From Paramacrobiotus metropolitanus (taxonomy: Eukaryota > Tardigrada > Eutardigrada > Parachela > Macrobiotidae), in contig NW_026570358.1 of NCBI RefSeq assembly GCF_019649055.1, forward strand, positions 62,001-126,000: a stretch of DNA of 64,000 bases, written 5' to 3'. The notes under the pieces were generated by a model that saw only the letters and a program-made list of their open reading frames with translations, searched no databases and was not told the DNA's origin. Numbering within the stretch: position 1 is the stretch's first letter; each line of letters starts with the position of its first letter. The position numbers were made by a program, and so were the translations under genes. Positions 1-9,810 of the stretch are shown piece after piece.

Positions 1-629
1 TTATTTGCTACCGGCATTTTTCATACACCATGTTGTTCGTTGTTTCTAATTTTGCCGTTTAATTTGCACCGAGCGCGAAGCGCGAGGTGCTGCAATAAGT
101 CTTCGTCAAGCGCATAAAATTTGTCTGAAGCCACGAAGAGCGTACGTCACGCTTTTCAAATTCCACAAACCCAATACCATTTCCCGTTGGTACTGGCGCT
201 CGCGCTCGTGCAATAATGTGGTTCGCAACCACCGCTAGTTAGCTTTGCCGGCTCTCCAAAAAATAACTGGTAAAATAAAATTAGTAATCCAGTAAAGCTG
301 GTCTGAACTGATCAATTTATACCAAATCTAGATATACTGGGTTTGACAGAAGTTTGTAATTACTGCACTTTATCGCAGGTGTTAACGTACGGTAGCCATC
401 ACAAGTTAAACCACCAAATGATTGCGCGGAAAAGATTGAAAATTCATTCATCCATCAAAAGAACCTGATTAACCCATTAAAATATCGCGCAGTTTCACGC
501 TGAACCGCAAAGCGCAAGGCATATTCTTTCGGTTTGCCTTCTACAGTAGATCTGGAAGTACTGCAATTGTTTTTTAACCCGCCTCGTCATTCTGTTTTTG
601 CGGTACTTTTCGCAAACGGCGAACAACTA
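1..629. other. Left flank of the giant retroelement, no gene seen
   Basis: This stretch lies outside the 3' LTR. I see no open frame or splice pattern I can defend. It contains several short self-complementary GCG-rich words (around 70-90, 195-212 and 508-520). These recall degenerate repeat DNA, but I cannot name a family. I looked here on the minus strand for the missing 3' exons of the gustatory receptor gene that is cut off at 30915 and did not find them. Confidence 0.4.
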
Positions 630-1065
630 TGTCACAGGCAAGCGCGAGGAGATCACGAGTGATACTTTATTGACAAATAAAGTGGGGAACAATGCTGCGT
701 AATAGCAGGAAAGCAAGAACAAAAGCACTGATGGCTAACAAGCAAGTGAATGCTAGAAGAGCTCTTGAGCGTTCGTCAAGGCGTGAAAGAAGCAACTGGC
801 GGCAAGCACGTGCTGTGTGCCATCAGCTGTGTGATGATGCGCAGACTGGACTCAATCCAACGCGAGCGTACGCTGAGTCATACAGCGAGAGAGGGACGAG
901 AGAGCAAGTATGCTCAGTGTGTGCGCCGCATATATCCGCTTCAGCGGATATGAGTGCAGTGCAGCAGCACACGTACGTACAGCGAGAGAGGCGATATGGC
1001 AAGCATGAGTGCAAGTACGTCCATGGTGGGCCGTATGCACCAGGCGCAGTCATGTGCCTCTGACA
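630..1065 (-). repeat. 3' LTR of the giant element
   Basis: This copy matches 30485-30915 almost base for base from about 690 onward. The first 60 bases of the plus strand (the LTR 3' end in element sense) are more diverged and carry small indels. It begins TG and ends CA. On the minus strand it has AATAAA at 671-666 and a TATA-like stretch near 930. No clear polypurine tract precedes it in the element sense (1066-1090). Confidence 0.85.
932..951 (-). repeat. LTR hairpin overlapping the TATA-like box
   Basis: A perfect 8-bp stem (ATATCCGC paired with GCGGATAT) closes the tetraloop TTCA. The 5' LTR has the same structure near 30781-30800 with one A-to-G change, which leaves a G-U wobble. The left arm overlaps the TATA-like run. 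The C-TTCA-G loop is the same as in two leader hairpins (30291-30304 and 30362-30377). Confidence 0.6.
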
Positions 1066-3423
1066 TGCCTCTGGGCGGGAATCCGAGCTCCTGCGAAGGA
1101 TGCTCCGACTCGGTACCGCACCAGTACCGCACAACTCTCCAGTCGGACCCAATGTGGGGTCGCTGGTACGCGTCCTCTGGCAGTGGGAGTCCGGTGTCTG
1201 GTCGACCGTCCCTTCTTCACTTCCGAACCCATGAGTGGAAGCCACTCACGGCCGAAAAATCCGGAAGCCGCTCGGGCGTTTCGTTGGACCGGTGTTGCTT
1301 CTGTTGGCTGGCTTCTTGCTTCTGTTGGCAACGGAGAACAATGTGAAAGAAAAGTGTAATGAAAGTTGTATACAGCGCGAAAGAAAGTATGAAATAAAGT
1401 TTAATCACAATTCCAGTGAGCAAAAGGGGTTACAAAACAGATCTGTCAAAGAGATCGAACTAGAAAAATACAATTCCGTTTGTTAGGAAAAATGCTAAAA
1501 AAATGCAAAAATCTGTCCGGGGGTCCTATTCCGACTAGGATGACGTCCACGGGGTCTCCTGTCCACTTTCATCCGGTAAGTTGGGTCCGGGGCATCGGTT
1601 CCCGGGTTACCCGTCGTAACCGGTTAAATTCACCGAGGTCGGATAAGCACGGTTAAACACTTACTTCCGACTCGTATCCGTCCGTTCGGGATAGAGAGGC
1701 ACTGTTGCGGTTGCAAATGCCGAGGCATCCTCTCTGAATGGGGAATAGAACCGAGGTCGGTTTGACCAAGGTCGGCCTACCGGTAAGTCGACCGGCGGCT
1801 AAGGGAATTCGGCTATGTTCCGAATTGCTAAAGTCCAGGTCGGAGAAAAGCTGTAAGTGAGTCATGCGGCCTGTGTGGTCGTCATGTACAGCAGTTCCGT
1901 TCAAAAGTGGTCGGTTACAACCGTTCAATCTGCTACCACGAGCCTGGTTTGTAGTAATCCGAGTCGAACTGGCTCGAAGGTCCGGTCGGAATTCATGAGT
2001 TTCATCGATGGAAGTGTCCAGTCGACTTCCATCCAATCTGTTCCGTTGTTATCCGACCTTCTGTCGAGGTCGGTTATCCTATCCGTCAGTGGTCGACTAG
2101 GGTTAACCTGCAATAACATGCCCATGTGGGGCTAAACAAGTTCCTTCAAGTCGAATTCGTCCACCGCAGATATCTGTCGTTCTTCTTCCGTCATGTTGAC
2201 TAAGTTGCCGACTTCCGACATGTGGTCGGTTATAGTCGACTTCGGAAGGTCGGATGAACTATGTTTCCATCCGTCCGAAGGTCGGATTTTTCCGTTAGGA
2301 GGTCGGTTCTCGACTTCTGAATGTCTTTGCCGACTTGTTGTCGTACCCTACCGACTTGTGTACGGTCACTTCCGACCTCGGCTTGAGGTCGGATATCCAT
2401 GTCCACGTTCGGAGGTCGGCTATTTTCCGACTTCCCCAGGTCGGAAAAACTTTGTGTTTATCCGACGAAAGGTAAGTTCTTCCACTGAGAGGTCGATTTC
2501 GTACTTCTGGTTGATTTTCCGACTTGTTGTCGCCTACTTCCGACCTCCATCTGATGGTTGTCGACTTCATTTTAGGAGTTCTGTGCGTTCGGCTACAGTT
2601 GGCCGGGTCCTTGGTGTCAGGACATCCTTCGGTCAGTTCGGACTGGCAGAGGGATGTTCGGCAACACAACTCCGTTCCTTCTGTGATCTCTGACGTGAAC
2701 TCCAGGTCGGATCCGAGCTACTGTTGAGGTCGGTCAATCCGAATTGCTTGCTTCTGGGTCGCCAAGTCCTGCGAGGTAAGGTTTTCCTCCGGCATCTGTT
2801 GGCCGATTGACTGGCGTTTCATCATGCACTGCGCTCGCTCACAACGCTAAGGGTCTTTGTGGCCCCGGTTGCCGAGCCGAGCTCTTTGGTTTAAACTTCA
2901 TGCACATGCAAGTCCCTGAGGTCGTCAGATCCGATTTTCCATTCTGTTTTGTCGCGAACCTGTGACGCCTAGCCGCTTCTGTTGGGGGTAGACGACTCAT
3001 GTCCACGGGGAAATTTTCTTTGCCGCTGACAAAGGCCATGCTGCCACTTTTGTTGCGGCCGCATGATCATGGTCAGCGGGGTTCATTAAGAGGTGCAGAT
3101 CGCGTATTCTAACACGGTCTGCCTAGGATGTTCCATTGGAGACATGGGGAAGCAGGTCGCGGCGGAGTCGTTGGTACACCAGTATCCAAATCACCGTCGC
3201 TGTTCCTCTTCAGGGAATGGCAGCACGTTCAAAGACGCGCGTAGTCGTGGTCACCGGTGAATCGGCTGGTTTACCCGATGTCGTCCGGGGGAGACTGCGG
3301 TTGATCTCCAGGTACAGAGCCTGTAGGTCTGGATTCAAACGGAGAATCCGGTTAAGTTACCACGTTGCTACTGCCAGCTTCCGTCCATGGTCGACTTCTT
3401 GTTGGTCGGCTACCATACTCAGT

Positions 3424-3616
3424 CGATCTGTGTGATCGTCTAGAGGTAGCGAGTCGTGGTTCTAACGATCTGCGTCGTTACAGGTCGAACAGTTTGGGTC
3501 TCCAAAACCGATCTTTGTGATCGGCTTGCACAACCGACCTTTGTGGTCGACTTGCGCAGCAGTATCCATTATGTCTCCAAGTTATGGGCAAAGTACGAAG
3601 TCGACCTTTGTGGTCG
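3424..3616 (-). repeat. Hairpin set with loop TNTGT
   Basis: Four perfect hairpins in the plus strand, each with a 5-base loop closed by C-G. They are 3424-3438 (stem CGATC, loop TGTGT), 3508-3524 (stem CCGATC, loop TTTGT), 3535-3549 (stem CGACC, loop TTTGT) and 3602-3616 (stem CGACC, loop TTTGT). Two stem sequences occur with the same loop pattern, so pairing rather than sequence is kept. In element RNA the loop is ACANA. Confidence 0.7.
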
Positions 3617-4174
3617 GCTCCCGTACCTAGTCAAATCCGAGTCTTCCTGCACTGTTGGCGGCTCGGCCGAGGGATTTCCGCTGTTTACAATGGTGAAGGC
3701 TGCTCGGCTACCCGGTTCCGAAGTTGGCCACGGGTGCTTGGCAAACATGGCGTGAAACGCGCGCAGTCACGTGTTCCGCGCCATGTTAGCGTAATCCTCT
3801 CGGTTTCTTCTCCGGAGTCGGTTGGCCGGAGTATCGATCTCCATGTAACGCGGATTGGGGCTTCTGTTGGCTCCGATGGTCGCAGAACGTGGTTGACGAT
3901 CTGCTTTGTTAGCAGATGTGGTTACGATCTGTCTTTGCCAAGCTGGGGAACTGGGGTCGGTTGCCCAGTTCGTTCCAGGGGATTCCTTGGGGGACGTACC
4001 GGTACGGTGAAAGAGCCGAAATACCCGGGTCTAACCACGCGTTTCCGGGTCCGACCAAAGAATCCGGCCGACTTGTGCAGTCGGCTTTTCTGGCAAAATC
4101 GTCGTTGACGTCCGCCGCGTACATGGTTGGTCATTTTCCAAAAAAAAGAACTAAAGAGAAGTGTCCGTTCCGAA

Positions 4175-4254
4175 GTCGGTTCTCGACGGCGCTGTTTCTC
4201 AGCTAGACTGTTTCTCAGTCGGAAGGTCGGTTCTCGACCGTGCCGTTTCTCGGC
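4175..4254 (-). repeat. Five tandem hairpins with loop NTTCT just after ORF-D
   Basis: In plus coordinates the five lie at 4175-4187 (stem GTCG), 4191-4203 (GCTG), 4206-4220 (GACTG), 4225-4239 (GGTCG) and 4242-4254 (GCCG). All have a 5-base loop GTTCT or TTTCT closed by G-C. Spacers are only 2-4 bases. All five stems differ from one another and all pair perfectly, which is strong evidence for selected RNA structure. In element RNA the loops read AGAAC or AGAAA. The cluster starts about 60 bases downstream of the ORF-D stop. Confidence 0.75.
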
Positions 4255-4311
4255 AATGCCTCCTTAAAGTTATTCCAATGGGGGATCGAGTTCCAGTGTG
4301 GGAGCTCGATC

Positions 4312-6501
4312 TTAACTGAGTGGAACTTCGACGGGTTTATCGCCGCCGAAGTAATCTTCTTCTTCATCATCGTCCGGGCCAGGTCGGTTATGTGGCCGTA
4401 TGTTCGGGTCCCTAGGTTTACAAGTCGCCGGGCCACTCCGTTGAGACATCTCGTCGGTCTCATCTGTTTCTTGGCCTGGGCGCTCCGCTCTGCTCTTCCT
4501 CGATTCCTTGGCCGCTTGTTTGCGGAGCCGCAGCGCGAACGGTCGTGCGCCGGGTGCTATGTCATCCGACATCCAAGGTTCGTAGGGCGACGAGTTGAAT
4601 CCGCTAGGCAAAGTTTTCTTTTCGCGGTACCAGCTGATGAATCGGGTTGCATCGTCGCTGGGATCTACGTGATCCTCACGAAAGGCATACTTTGTCGCAT
4701 ACCGTTCGTGGGTGTACAGCAAGTCACGCATCCAGACAGCTAGGATAACACTTCTCATCGGTGTGCCGAGTTGGGCTACGAGGGTCTCCACAGCTGCTGG
4801 TATCGCTTCATTGTGGTACAGTCCGTACAGGGTGTAATGGCAAAAGTAATTGCCGAGTCGAGCTGCGAAGATGAATCGCAGGAATGCCGTGGCTCCGTCC
4901 TGGGCCATGTCGACTTCTCCTTCCGGAAGGTACTGGGTTAAATCCAGTGCTGCCCGAGCCGCGGTGATTACAAAGGCTGGGTGTGCGTCCGTGATGACGA
5001 ACTGGGCAACACTCTCCAACTCGTCATGGGAGTATTCCCGAGCTCCTAGTTGGCTCGCACGTGTTCCGTCCGGGCTGTACAATGGTACATTGAGCAAGAC
5101 CGGGTCGGTCATCGACGGCAACGCATTCGATCTGGTGTACGGGTGTTCAACATTCGGCGCTGTGTGCGCGTTCATGTTGAAGTCGGACCGCCACTGATGT
5201 TGTTCGAACAGCGCCTGGTATCCGGATCGGACGAGGAATTGACGAAGGTTTTCTACCATCCGCCAGATTTGTGGTCGGTACCGTTCCTCGTAATTCATGA
5301 CGTTCATAATGTGGTTCGTCCTTTCGGTAGGGTGTGGCATGACGACCTCGATTCCTTGTTGTCGAGCTCGGTCATAGCGAGGGTCTTCTCGGATCGGCAC
5401 TTCCACCTGTGGCAGTTGTGCCATCTGGTCGGCTACGTCGACGTCCATCTGCTCCTGTTGAGCTGCCAGTTCAGATTGGACTTCGGCCGGTGGTTCTGCT
5501 TGTTGAGCTTCCGGCCGCTGTTCAGGTGGGATGACGTTACGTTTCGACTTATTTGTTAAGTCGACCGTAAGTCCGATCCCTGTTTCTCCAGACCCAGTAC
5601 GTTTCCCCGGTGGAGCTCTGGTTGGCTCCTTGCCCGCTTCATGGATAACGGCTCGTTGCGCTTCGATTCTGTCTCGAAGGTCAACTGGGCCGATCCGGTG
5701 TCTAAGGTCATGTCCCGCAAGGTTTTTGCTCGGTCGGCGCTGCTGTTGAGCGCGATTTCCAGGGATTCCGGATTGAGGAATCTGCTGAGAAACAGTTGGA
5801 CGGGCCTGTGTGACCACTGGCATTGCCCTGTGTGGGATTGCCATCAACTGTTCCTGAGTTGCCGGTGTGAAGGTAACTGGCTGTTGAGTTCCGTCCGGCA
5901 TATTCATCATCATCGTTATAGATGCGCCGGTCATCGGTCGGTTCGAATCTCCGACGAAGACATCGCGTATTGTAGGAGTTAATTCTCCGACTGTCGGGAG
6001 ACCCTGTGTGGGTGTCTGTACCCGAATCTTTATTTCCGGTTCGAAATCGGTCGGTGGTGGATGGACTCGCATTGTGGCGATCTTCCTATCGACCTCCTTT
6101 ATCTTCTTCTGGTCGTCAAGTTGACGTTGCAGGTCCAACATCTGACGGTACTCGAACAGCCTATTTGTTAGGACTGGTGGTCGAGTTTCTTCCCATCTCG
6201 GGTCGCGAGCTCGTTGTCGCTGAATTGTAGCCAGGTTGTCCTGTTCATATGACTCCAGTTGATTAATCAGGTATTCTCTGCCGGCCAAGTACCGGTATGC
6301 GCTCAAATTGCCAGCGACAACGTTTAGGTAAAGTGCCGCCGCCTGAGCACGGTGTTGCGCTCCGGTGCCGGAAATTCGTTCGTTCGTAAAGGATACGATG
6401 CACAGCGCGCAGGGCATTCTGTTGTTGTCCCTCGTCGCATTATCCATGCACTGTTGGCAGTCCACCGTAAAGGCTTCCGTTCGGGGCTCTTCCGTACGAG
6501 T
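4312..6501 (-). CDS. ORF-D, last post-pol protein, CxxC pairs at the N terminus, about 720 aa
   Basis: Open from 6501 just after a splice acceptor. The first ATG in frame is only at 6447 and would lose the first CxxC, so I favour a spliced start. Near the N terminus CQQC and CALC lie 14 residues apart and could bind zinc. A helical region (about 40-150) and a long Pro/Gln/Arg-rich linker follow. From about residue 400 to 640 there is a folded, helix-rich domain with many aromatic residues (GNYFCHYTLYGLYHNEA is one conserved-looking helix), loosely like the middle domain of ORF-C. The last 80 residues are basic, then an Asp/Glu run (DDDEEEDY). No membrane anchor, so it is not a classical envelope. 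Function unknown. Confidence 0.75.
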   Translation of the reverse strand, partial: TRTEEPRTEAFTVDCQQCMDNATRDNNRMPCALCIVSFTNERISGTGAQHRAQAAALYLNVVAGNLSAYRYLAGREYLINQLESYEQDNLATIQRQRARDPRWEETRPPVLTNRLFEYRQMLDLQRQLDDQKKIKEVDRKIATMRVHPPPTDFEPEIKIRVQTPTQGLPTVGELTPTIRDVFVGDSNRPMTGASITMMMNMPDGTQQPVTFTPATQEQLMAIPHRAMPVVTQARPTVSQQIPQSGIPGNRAQQQRRPSKNLAGHDLRHRIGPVDLRDRIEAQRAVIHEAGKEPTRAPPGKRTGSGETGIGLTVDLTNKSKRNVIPPEQRPEAQQAEPPAEVQSELAAQQEQMDVDVADQMAQLPQVEVPIREDPRYDRARQQGIEVVMPHPTERTNHIMNVMNYEERYRPQIWRMVENLRQFLVRSGYQALFEQHQWRSDFNMNAHTAPNVEHPYTRSNALPSMTDPVLLNVPLYSPDGTRASQLGAREYSHDELESVAQFVITDAHPAFVITAARAALDLTQYLPEGEVDMAQDGATAFLRFIFAARLGNYFCHYTLYGLYHNEAIPAAVETLVAQLGTPMRSVILAVWMRDLLYTHERYATKYAFREDHVDPSDDATRFISWYREKKTLPSGFNSSPYEPWMSDDIAPGARPFALRLRKQAAKESRKSRAERPGQETDETDEMSQRSGPATCKPRDPNIRPHNRPGPDDDEEEDYFGGDKPVEVPLS

Positions 6502-6521
6502 CTGTCAAAACAAAAGTCAGC
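6502..6521 (-). promoter_or_regulatory. Probable 3' splice site before ORF-D
   Basis: The minus strand reads a T-rich tract and GACAG, and the reading frame of ORF-D is open immediately after it (6501). An in-frame stop lies just upstream, inside the tract. This fits ORF-D being an exon whose start codon is supplied by a leader exon. Confidence 0.55.
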
Positions 6522-6717
6522 AAACCGTTTCTCGGTTGCATCCTATAATTTACACCCTATGATTACTACGGTCGGGCCAGGTCGGTTCTCGAACTGGTCC
6601 AGGACGCCTTTGTGGTCGTCCAATGAGGTAAATCGACTTCTGTTGGTCGATGACGCCTATGTGGTGTCACTGGGAGGAGGTCGGTTATGCCTCTCTCCCA
6701 ACGCGTTCTGCGTTTCC
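6502..6717 (-). other. Gap between ORF-C and ORF-D with tandem hairpins and a splice acceptor
   Basis: Four hairpins follow one another, in plus coordinates. One at 6574-6600 has a stem of about 11 bp with one mismatch and a wobble, and loop GTTCT. One at 6602-6621 has 7 bp, one bulge and loop TTTGT. One at 6633-6650 has a 5-bp stem and a TTCTGTTG loop. One at 6651-6669 has 7 bp including a wobble and loop TATGT. On the minus strand the gap ends with a pyrimidine-rich TTTTGTTTTGACAG, an acceptor directly before the first sense codon of ORF-D at 6501. A possible donor GGGTGTAAAT lies near 6560, but a distant donor is equally possible. Confidence 0.6.
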
Positions 6718-9700
6718 TCATTCCCGTGTAGGTGCTTCTGGCGACCCAAGCCGACTTGCTTGGTGCAAGTCGGCCAACTCGGTCGATTGTGCCGAGGTCG
6801 GTCGTTCCTTCGGTAAATGTCCATGTCGGTGATTTGATGGGTTTAAGGCGATAAACCGTTGGCCGCCTTGGGTTTTATCTGTGTTAGTGGCGAATCGTTG
6901 TTGGTAGAGTGCCTTCGATATGACGAATTCTAGTTCGTCGTCCAGGGAGTACTTTTTCCGTCCGGCAATCGTGTCCGGTTTGGCCTTGTATTTGGGATCG
7001 ACCAGCTGTGGTTCCGTTGATGTCCACTGGAACTCAAACCGCGCTATAAGTTGGTGGAGTATTTCTCCGCGGGTAAGTCCGTCAGGGTGCCAGGACATTT
7101 CCATGCACGCTTCAATAGCGTGTATCCATCCTTCATATGTTGAAGGAGCCGGGTCTTTCTTAGCCGGTGGGAACTCGTAATACATCCGCTTTCCGCTGGT
7201 GTATGTACGTATCAGCTTCCCAGCATGGTATCCGAGGTCGCAGTAATGTCGTACGTTGTTCTGACTAAGTTGTCGCCAATCGCCCGTTTCATCTACCTTC
7301 CAGTGTTGGAGGAGTTTGAAGGCGATTCTTGGTGTGGCGAACTTTGGTCCACGTGTGGCCAAGGCCTTCAGAGCGGCGAATGTGTACATCCATCCGGCGT
7401 CATATTCCGAGACACTCGGCTTGGGTTTCGAAGCCGATTTAATGCCGGTATACTTCAACCTAACGTTGACCAGTGGGGGAATATCGTCTGGTAGGACTTC
7501 TATCATATCCTCATGAAAGTCCGAACGAAGTGGCTGGTGGTCGGAGTCGGGCGTCAGTGGTACTCGTTTACCGTACTGACGAGGAACGTATACTCCGCCA
7601 TCGTCTTCGTTACTCTTGGAGTCGTCGGCCTTGTCGCCGCTATCCTTCTCTTCAGGTTGTTTAGCCGGTATCTCCGGTTCGGCCTGCTGTTGAGGTGCCG
7701 AGCTCGACGGTGGTGGAGGTTTACCGTTTCCATCGTCGTCGTCGTCGTCATCCTTCGGCGATCCATTTCCGGGTGTTCGGAAATCTTCGTCGTCGTCGTC
7801 ATCGTCTTCGGTTTCTTCCTCGGATGACGAGATCAGCTCGGATGACTTCGGTTCCTTTTTCTTAGCCGGCTTAGTCGGCTTCGTTTTAGTCGACTTCGAC
7901 TTTCCCTTCTGTTGGGTCGAGTCTTCTGGTTCCGGCGAAATTTCCATAGGCGAGGACGGTGGAAGTGACTGTACGTCCTTCGGTATAAACCGTCCCTTCG
8001 CACTCCTAGTTGGTTTGGCCGTGCTTGCTCGTCCCGCCGGAGCCGATGCCGTGCCGACATATGTTGTCGGTTCGTGCGGTGCTCGAGGTCGGGTTAAGGC
8101 TTGTACTCGTTTTTGTGACGACTGTGCGGCCGTACGAGCTATATGCAGCAAGGTGGCTGCATCAGCCGACGGTTGTTCGTTGGATTCACTGTATTCTTCG
8201 GTCGGTTCCGTGCCCGCCGGAGGCTTGTCTGTGTTGACGTAAGACATCCGGAGGTTAAATTCACGCCGATGTTGTTCCGGTATGAAGTTTGGCACGGTAT
8301 ACCGAACTGGCACGTCGCGTTCTGCGTTAGTCGTCTGGAGAGTATGTTGCTCAACCAGGAGGGCGATTCGTTCGCCTATCCTATACGTGATAATTTCATC
8401 GATGTTCCCCTTTTTGTCCATGTACATCACGTTGTATACACGGGCAATTTGGACCAGAGTCGATCCGCGGGGATTCCGGATGTATCCGATACACCGCGCA
8501 ATTCTAGTCGGTGTGTCGTCTGCGTTTCTTGCTGCTGCACTTTTAAGTGATTTGATGAGGTCCGGTTGGATAATTTCGGCCATCCGTCCCCATTGTCGGT
8601 GGACGGCGACTGCTAATCCGTAATCGAGGGTCCAGGCGACGATTTGCATCATGAGTTGATGCGTTAACCACGTTCCGGTTTCGCCTTCGACTTGTATGTT
8701 ATTCGACAAGTCTTGTACCAGGGATTGGTAGATGTCCCTGCCGTTTTCCTTGGCACTCCGAATACTACGGACGACTTCGACATGTACGCGGACTGTGCGG
8801 ATTAATGTGTCGACCGGGTCCTCCGGCTGTTCGTCCGGAAGACGCTCGCGTACATCGTCTGGAGCTGGCCACTGGGATTCGTCGGTGTCCGCTCCATGGT
8901 TAAACATTTCTTTCATGTCGCCTTTAAATCCTTCATAGGGATCCCCATCTCCGTGGTCGGAGATTGAATCCTTATCTTCAATGTCCGAGGCCTGGTCGGA
9001 TTCTACATCGGACTGTTGCTTGGATGTTGAAGGCTGAGATTGTTCAGGCGGAGTCGGTGGTTTTGGTGGGTTTCGTAGCCGACCTCCTGAAGTCTTAGCC
9101 GGCTTTGTGCCGGTTCGTTCCATGACTTCCTTAAATTTCCGTTCGACCGCCTCCTTGTCGTGCGGTTCTTGAGCCTTCTCCTTCTGCTCGGTCCTTTGTG
9201 GGCCGGCATCCGAAATATCCAAGTCGTCAGATGACTTATGCCGCTTAGCCGGGTTGGGCTTCGGCGTCTTAACCGTGGAGTCCGACTTCGGTTTGGCCGG
9301 CTCCTTGGTTTCCGACTTGACTGGTTTCTTTTGGGTTTCCGTCGGCTGCGGCTTGGCAGACCGTTTTGCTGCTTCCTTCTTAGCCTTCCGTTTATCCTTG
9401 TGGGATTTCGCAGAATTAGCCGAGTTGATGACCCTTGCGTCAAGATCATCGTCAATTTGGACAGAAGGTTGTCTAATCGGAGGGGGAACTTTCATTTTGA
9501 CGACGGGTGGTTGTACCGTCTTCTTAGTCGACTTGGGTTCCGGGGCGGTGACTTTACGCTGAGTCGACGTAGCCTCTTGTAGGGCTTTAGGTCGACTCCT
9601 TTCCACTCGGTAGTGTTCTCCCATTCGTTTCATCACGTCGGCCATCTTCTCGGTAAGTCGGTCGTGGTCACGCCGAGCTTCCGTGGTGTTTCCGACTATA

Positions 9701-9810
9701 CTGGCACGTCGGATTCTCAGCGAATGCCAGAGTTCCCTATCCTCTGGGTACGCCATGTCGATGCAGACGTCCTGTTCCAACCTCGTCAAGTCCTTTACGT
9801 GTTGTAAAGG
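6718..9810 (-). CDS. ORF-C, post-pol protein with probable C-terminal winged-helix pair, about 1020 aa
   Basis: The frame is open from 9810; the first ATG is at 9756, 20 bases inside the end of ORF-B. Upstream codons in this frame look genuine, and a one-base change at an AAA run (9796-9794) would join B and C. Residues 1-320 are highly charged and low complexity (Lys, Pro, Glu, Thr). About 330-545 is a folded, mostly helical domain. About 545-780 is again disordered with Asp/Glu runs. About 800-1010 holds two consecutive helix-rich blocks, each ending in a strand-turn-strand pattern (for example KRMYYEF and QRFIALNP), which I read as two winged-helix domains. DNA or RNA binding would follow from that but is inference. 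It ends at 6720-6718 before a hairpin-rich gap. Confidence 0.7.
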   Translation of the reverse strand, partial: PLQHVKDLTRLEQDVCIDMAYPEDRELWHSLRIRRASIVGNTTEARRDHDRLTEKMADVMKRMGEHYRVERSRPKALQEATSTQRKVTAPEPKSTKKTVQPPVVKMKVPPPIRQPSVQIDDDLDARVINSANSAKSHKDKRKAKKEAAKRSAKPQPTETQKKPVKSETKEPAKPKSDSTVKTPKPNPAKRHKSSDDLDISDAGPQRTEQKEKAQEPHDKEAVERKFKEVMERTGTKPAKTSGGRLRNPPKPPTPPEQSQPSTSKQQSDVESDQASDIEDKDSISDHGDGDPYEGFKGDMKEMFNHGADTDESQWPAPDDVRERLPDEQPEDPVDTLIRTVRVHVEVVRSIRSAKENGRDIYQSLVQDLSNNIQVEGETGTWLTHQLMMQIVAWTLDYGLAVAVHRQWGRMAEIIQPDLIKSLKSAAARNADDTPTRIARCIGYIRNPRGSTLVQIARVYNVMYMDKKGNIDEIITYRIGERIALLVEQHTLQTTNAERDVPVRYTVPNFIPEQHRREFNLRMSYVNTDKPPAGTEPTEEYSESNEQPSADAATLLHIARTAAQSSQKRVQALTRPRAPHEPTTYVGTASAPAGRASTAKPTRSAKGRFIPKDVQSLPPSSPMEISPEPEDSTQQKGKSKSTKTKPTKPAKKKEPKSSELISSSEEETEDDDDDDEDFRTPGNGSPKDDDDDDDGNGKPPPPSSSAPQQQAEPEIPAKQPEEKDSGDKADDSKSNEDDGGVYVPRQYGKRVPLTPDSDHQPLRSDFHEDMIEVLPDDIPPLVNVRLKYTGIKSASKPKPSVSEYDAGWMYTFAALKALATRGPKFATPRIAFKLLQHWKVDETGDWRQLSQNNVRHYCDLGYHAGKLIRTYTSGKRMYYEFPPAKKDPAPSTYEGWIHAIEACMEMSWHPDGLTRGEILHQLIARFEFQWTSTEPQLVDPKYKAKPDTIAGRKKYSLDDELEFVISKALYQQRFATNTDKTQGGQRFIALNPSNHRHGHLPKERPTSAQSTELADLHQASRLGSPEAPTRE

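Larger units (their letters stand above)
1066..4311 (-). other. 3' noncoding region of the giant element
   Basis: About 3.2 kb without a convincing ORF on either strand. The plus strand is full of the word GGTCGG and its complement, often as short hairpins. Examples are 2302-2314 (stem GTCG, loop GTTCT), 2331-2343 and 2520-2532 (stem CGAC, loop TTGTT) and 1316-1331 (TTGC stem, TTCTGTTG loop). Further sets are listed separately at 3424-3616 and 4175-4254. It separates the last ORF from the 3' LTR and probably belongs to the genomic RNA. Confidence 0.6.

Noticed and set aside
692-1359. Overlapping short ORFs in both strands of the LTR
   Set aside because: The same text recurs in the other LTR; composition is repeat-like and frames are not conserved between copies.
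1653-2693. Possible extra ORF after ORF-D in the 3' region of the element
   Set aside because: Short frames on both strands made by the GGTCGG hairpin repeats; no domain or coding continuity.
2193-3616. CRISPR-like array suggested by the repeated GGTCGG words
   Set aside because: Spacing and repeat length are irregular, units are self-complementary with varying stems, and the genome is eukaryotic.
7513-7827. Plus-strand ORF with Val-rich hydrophobic runs
   Set aside because: Antisense shadow of the Asp/Glu-rich part of ORF-C.
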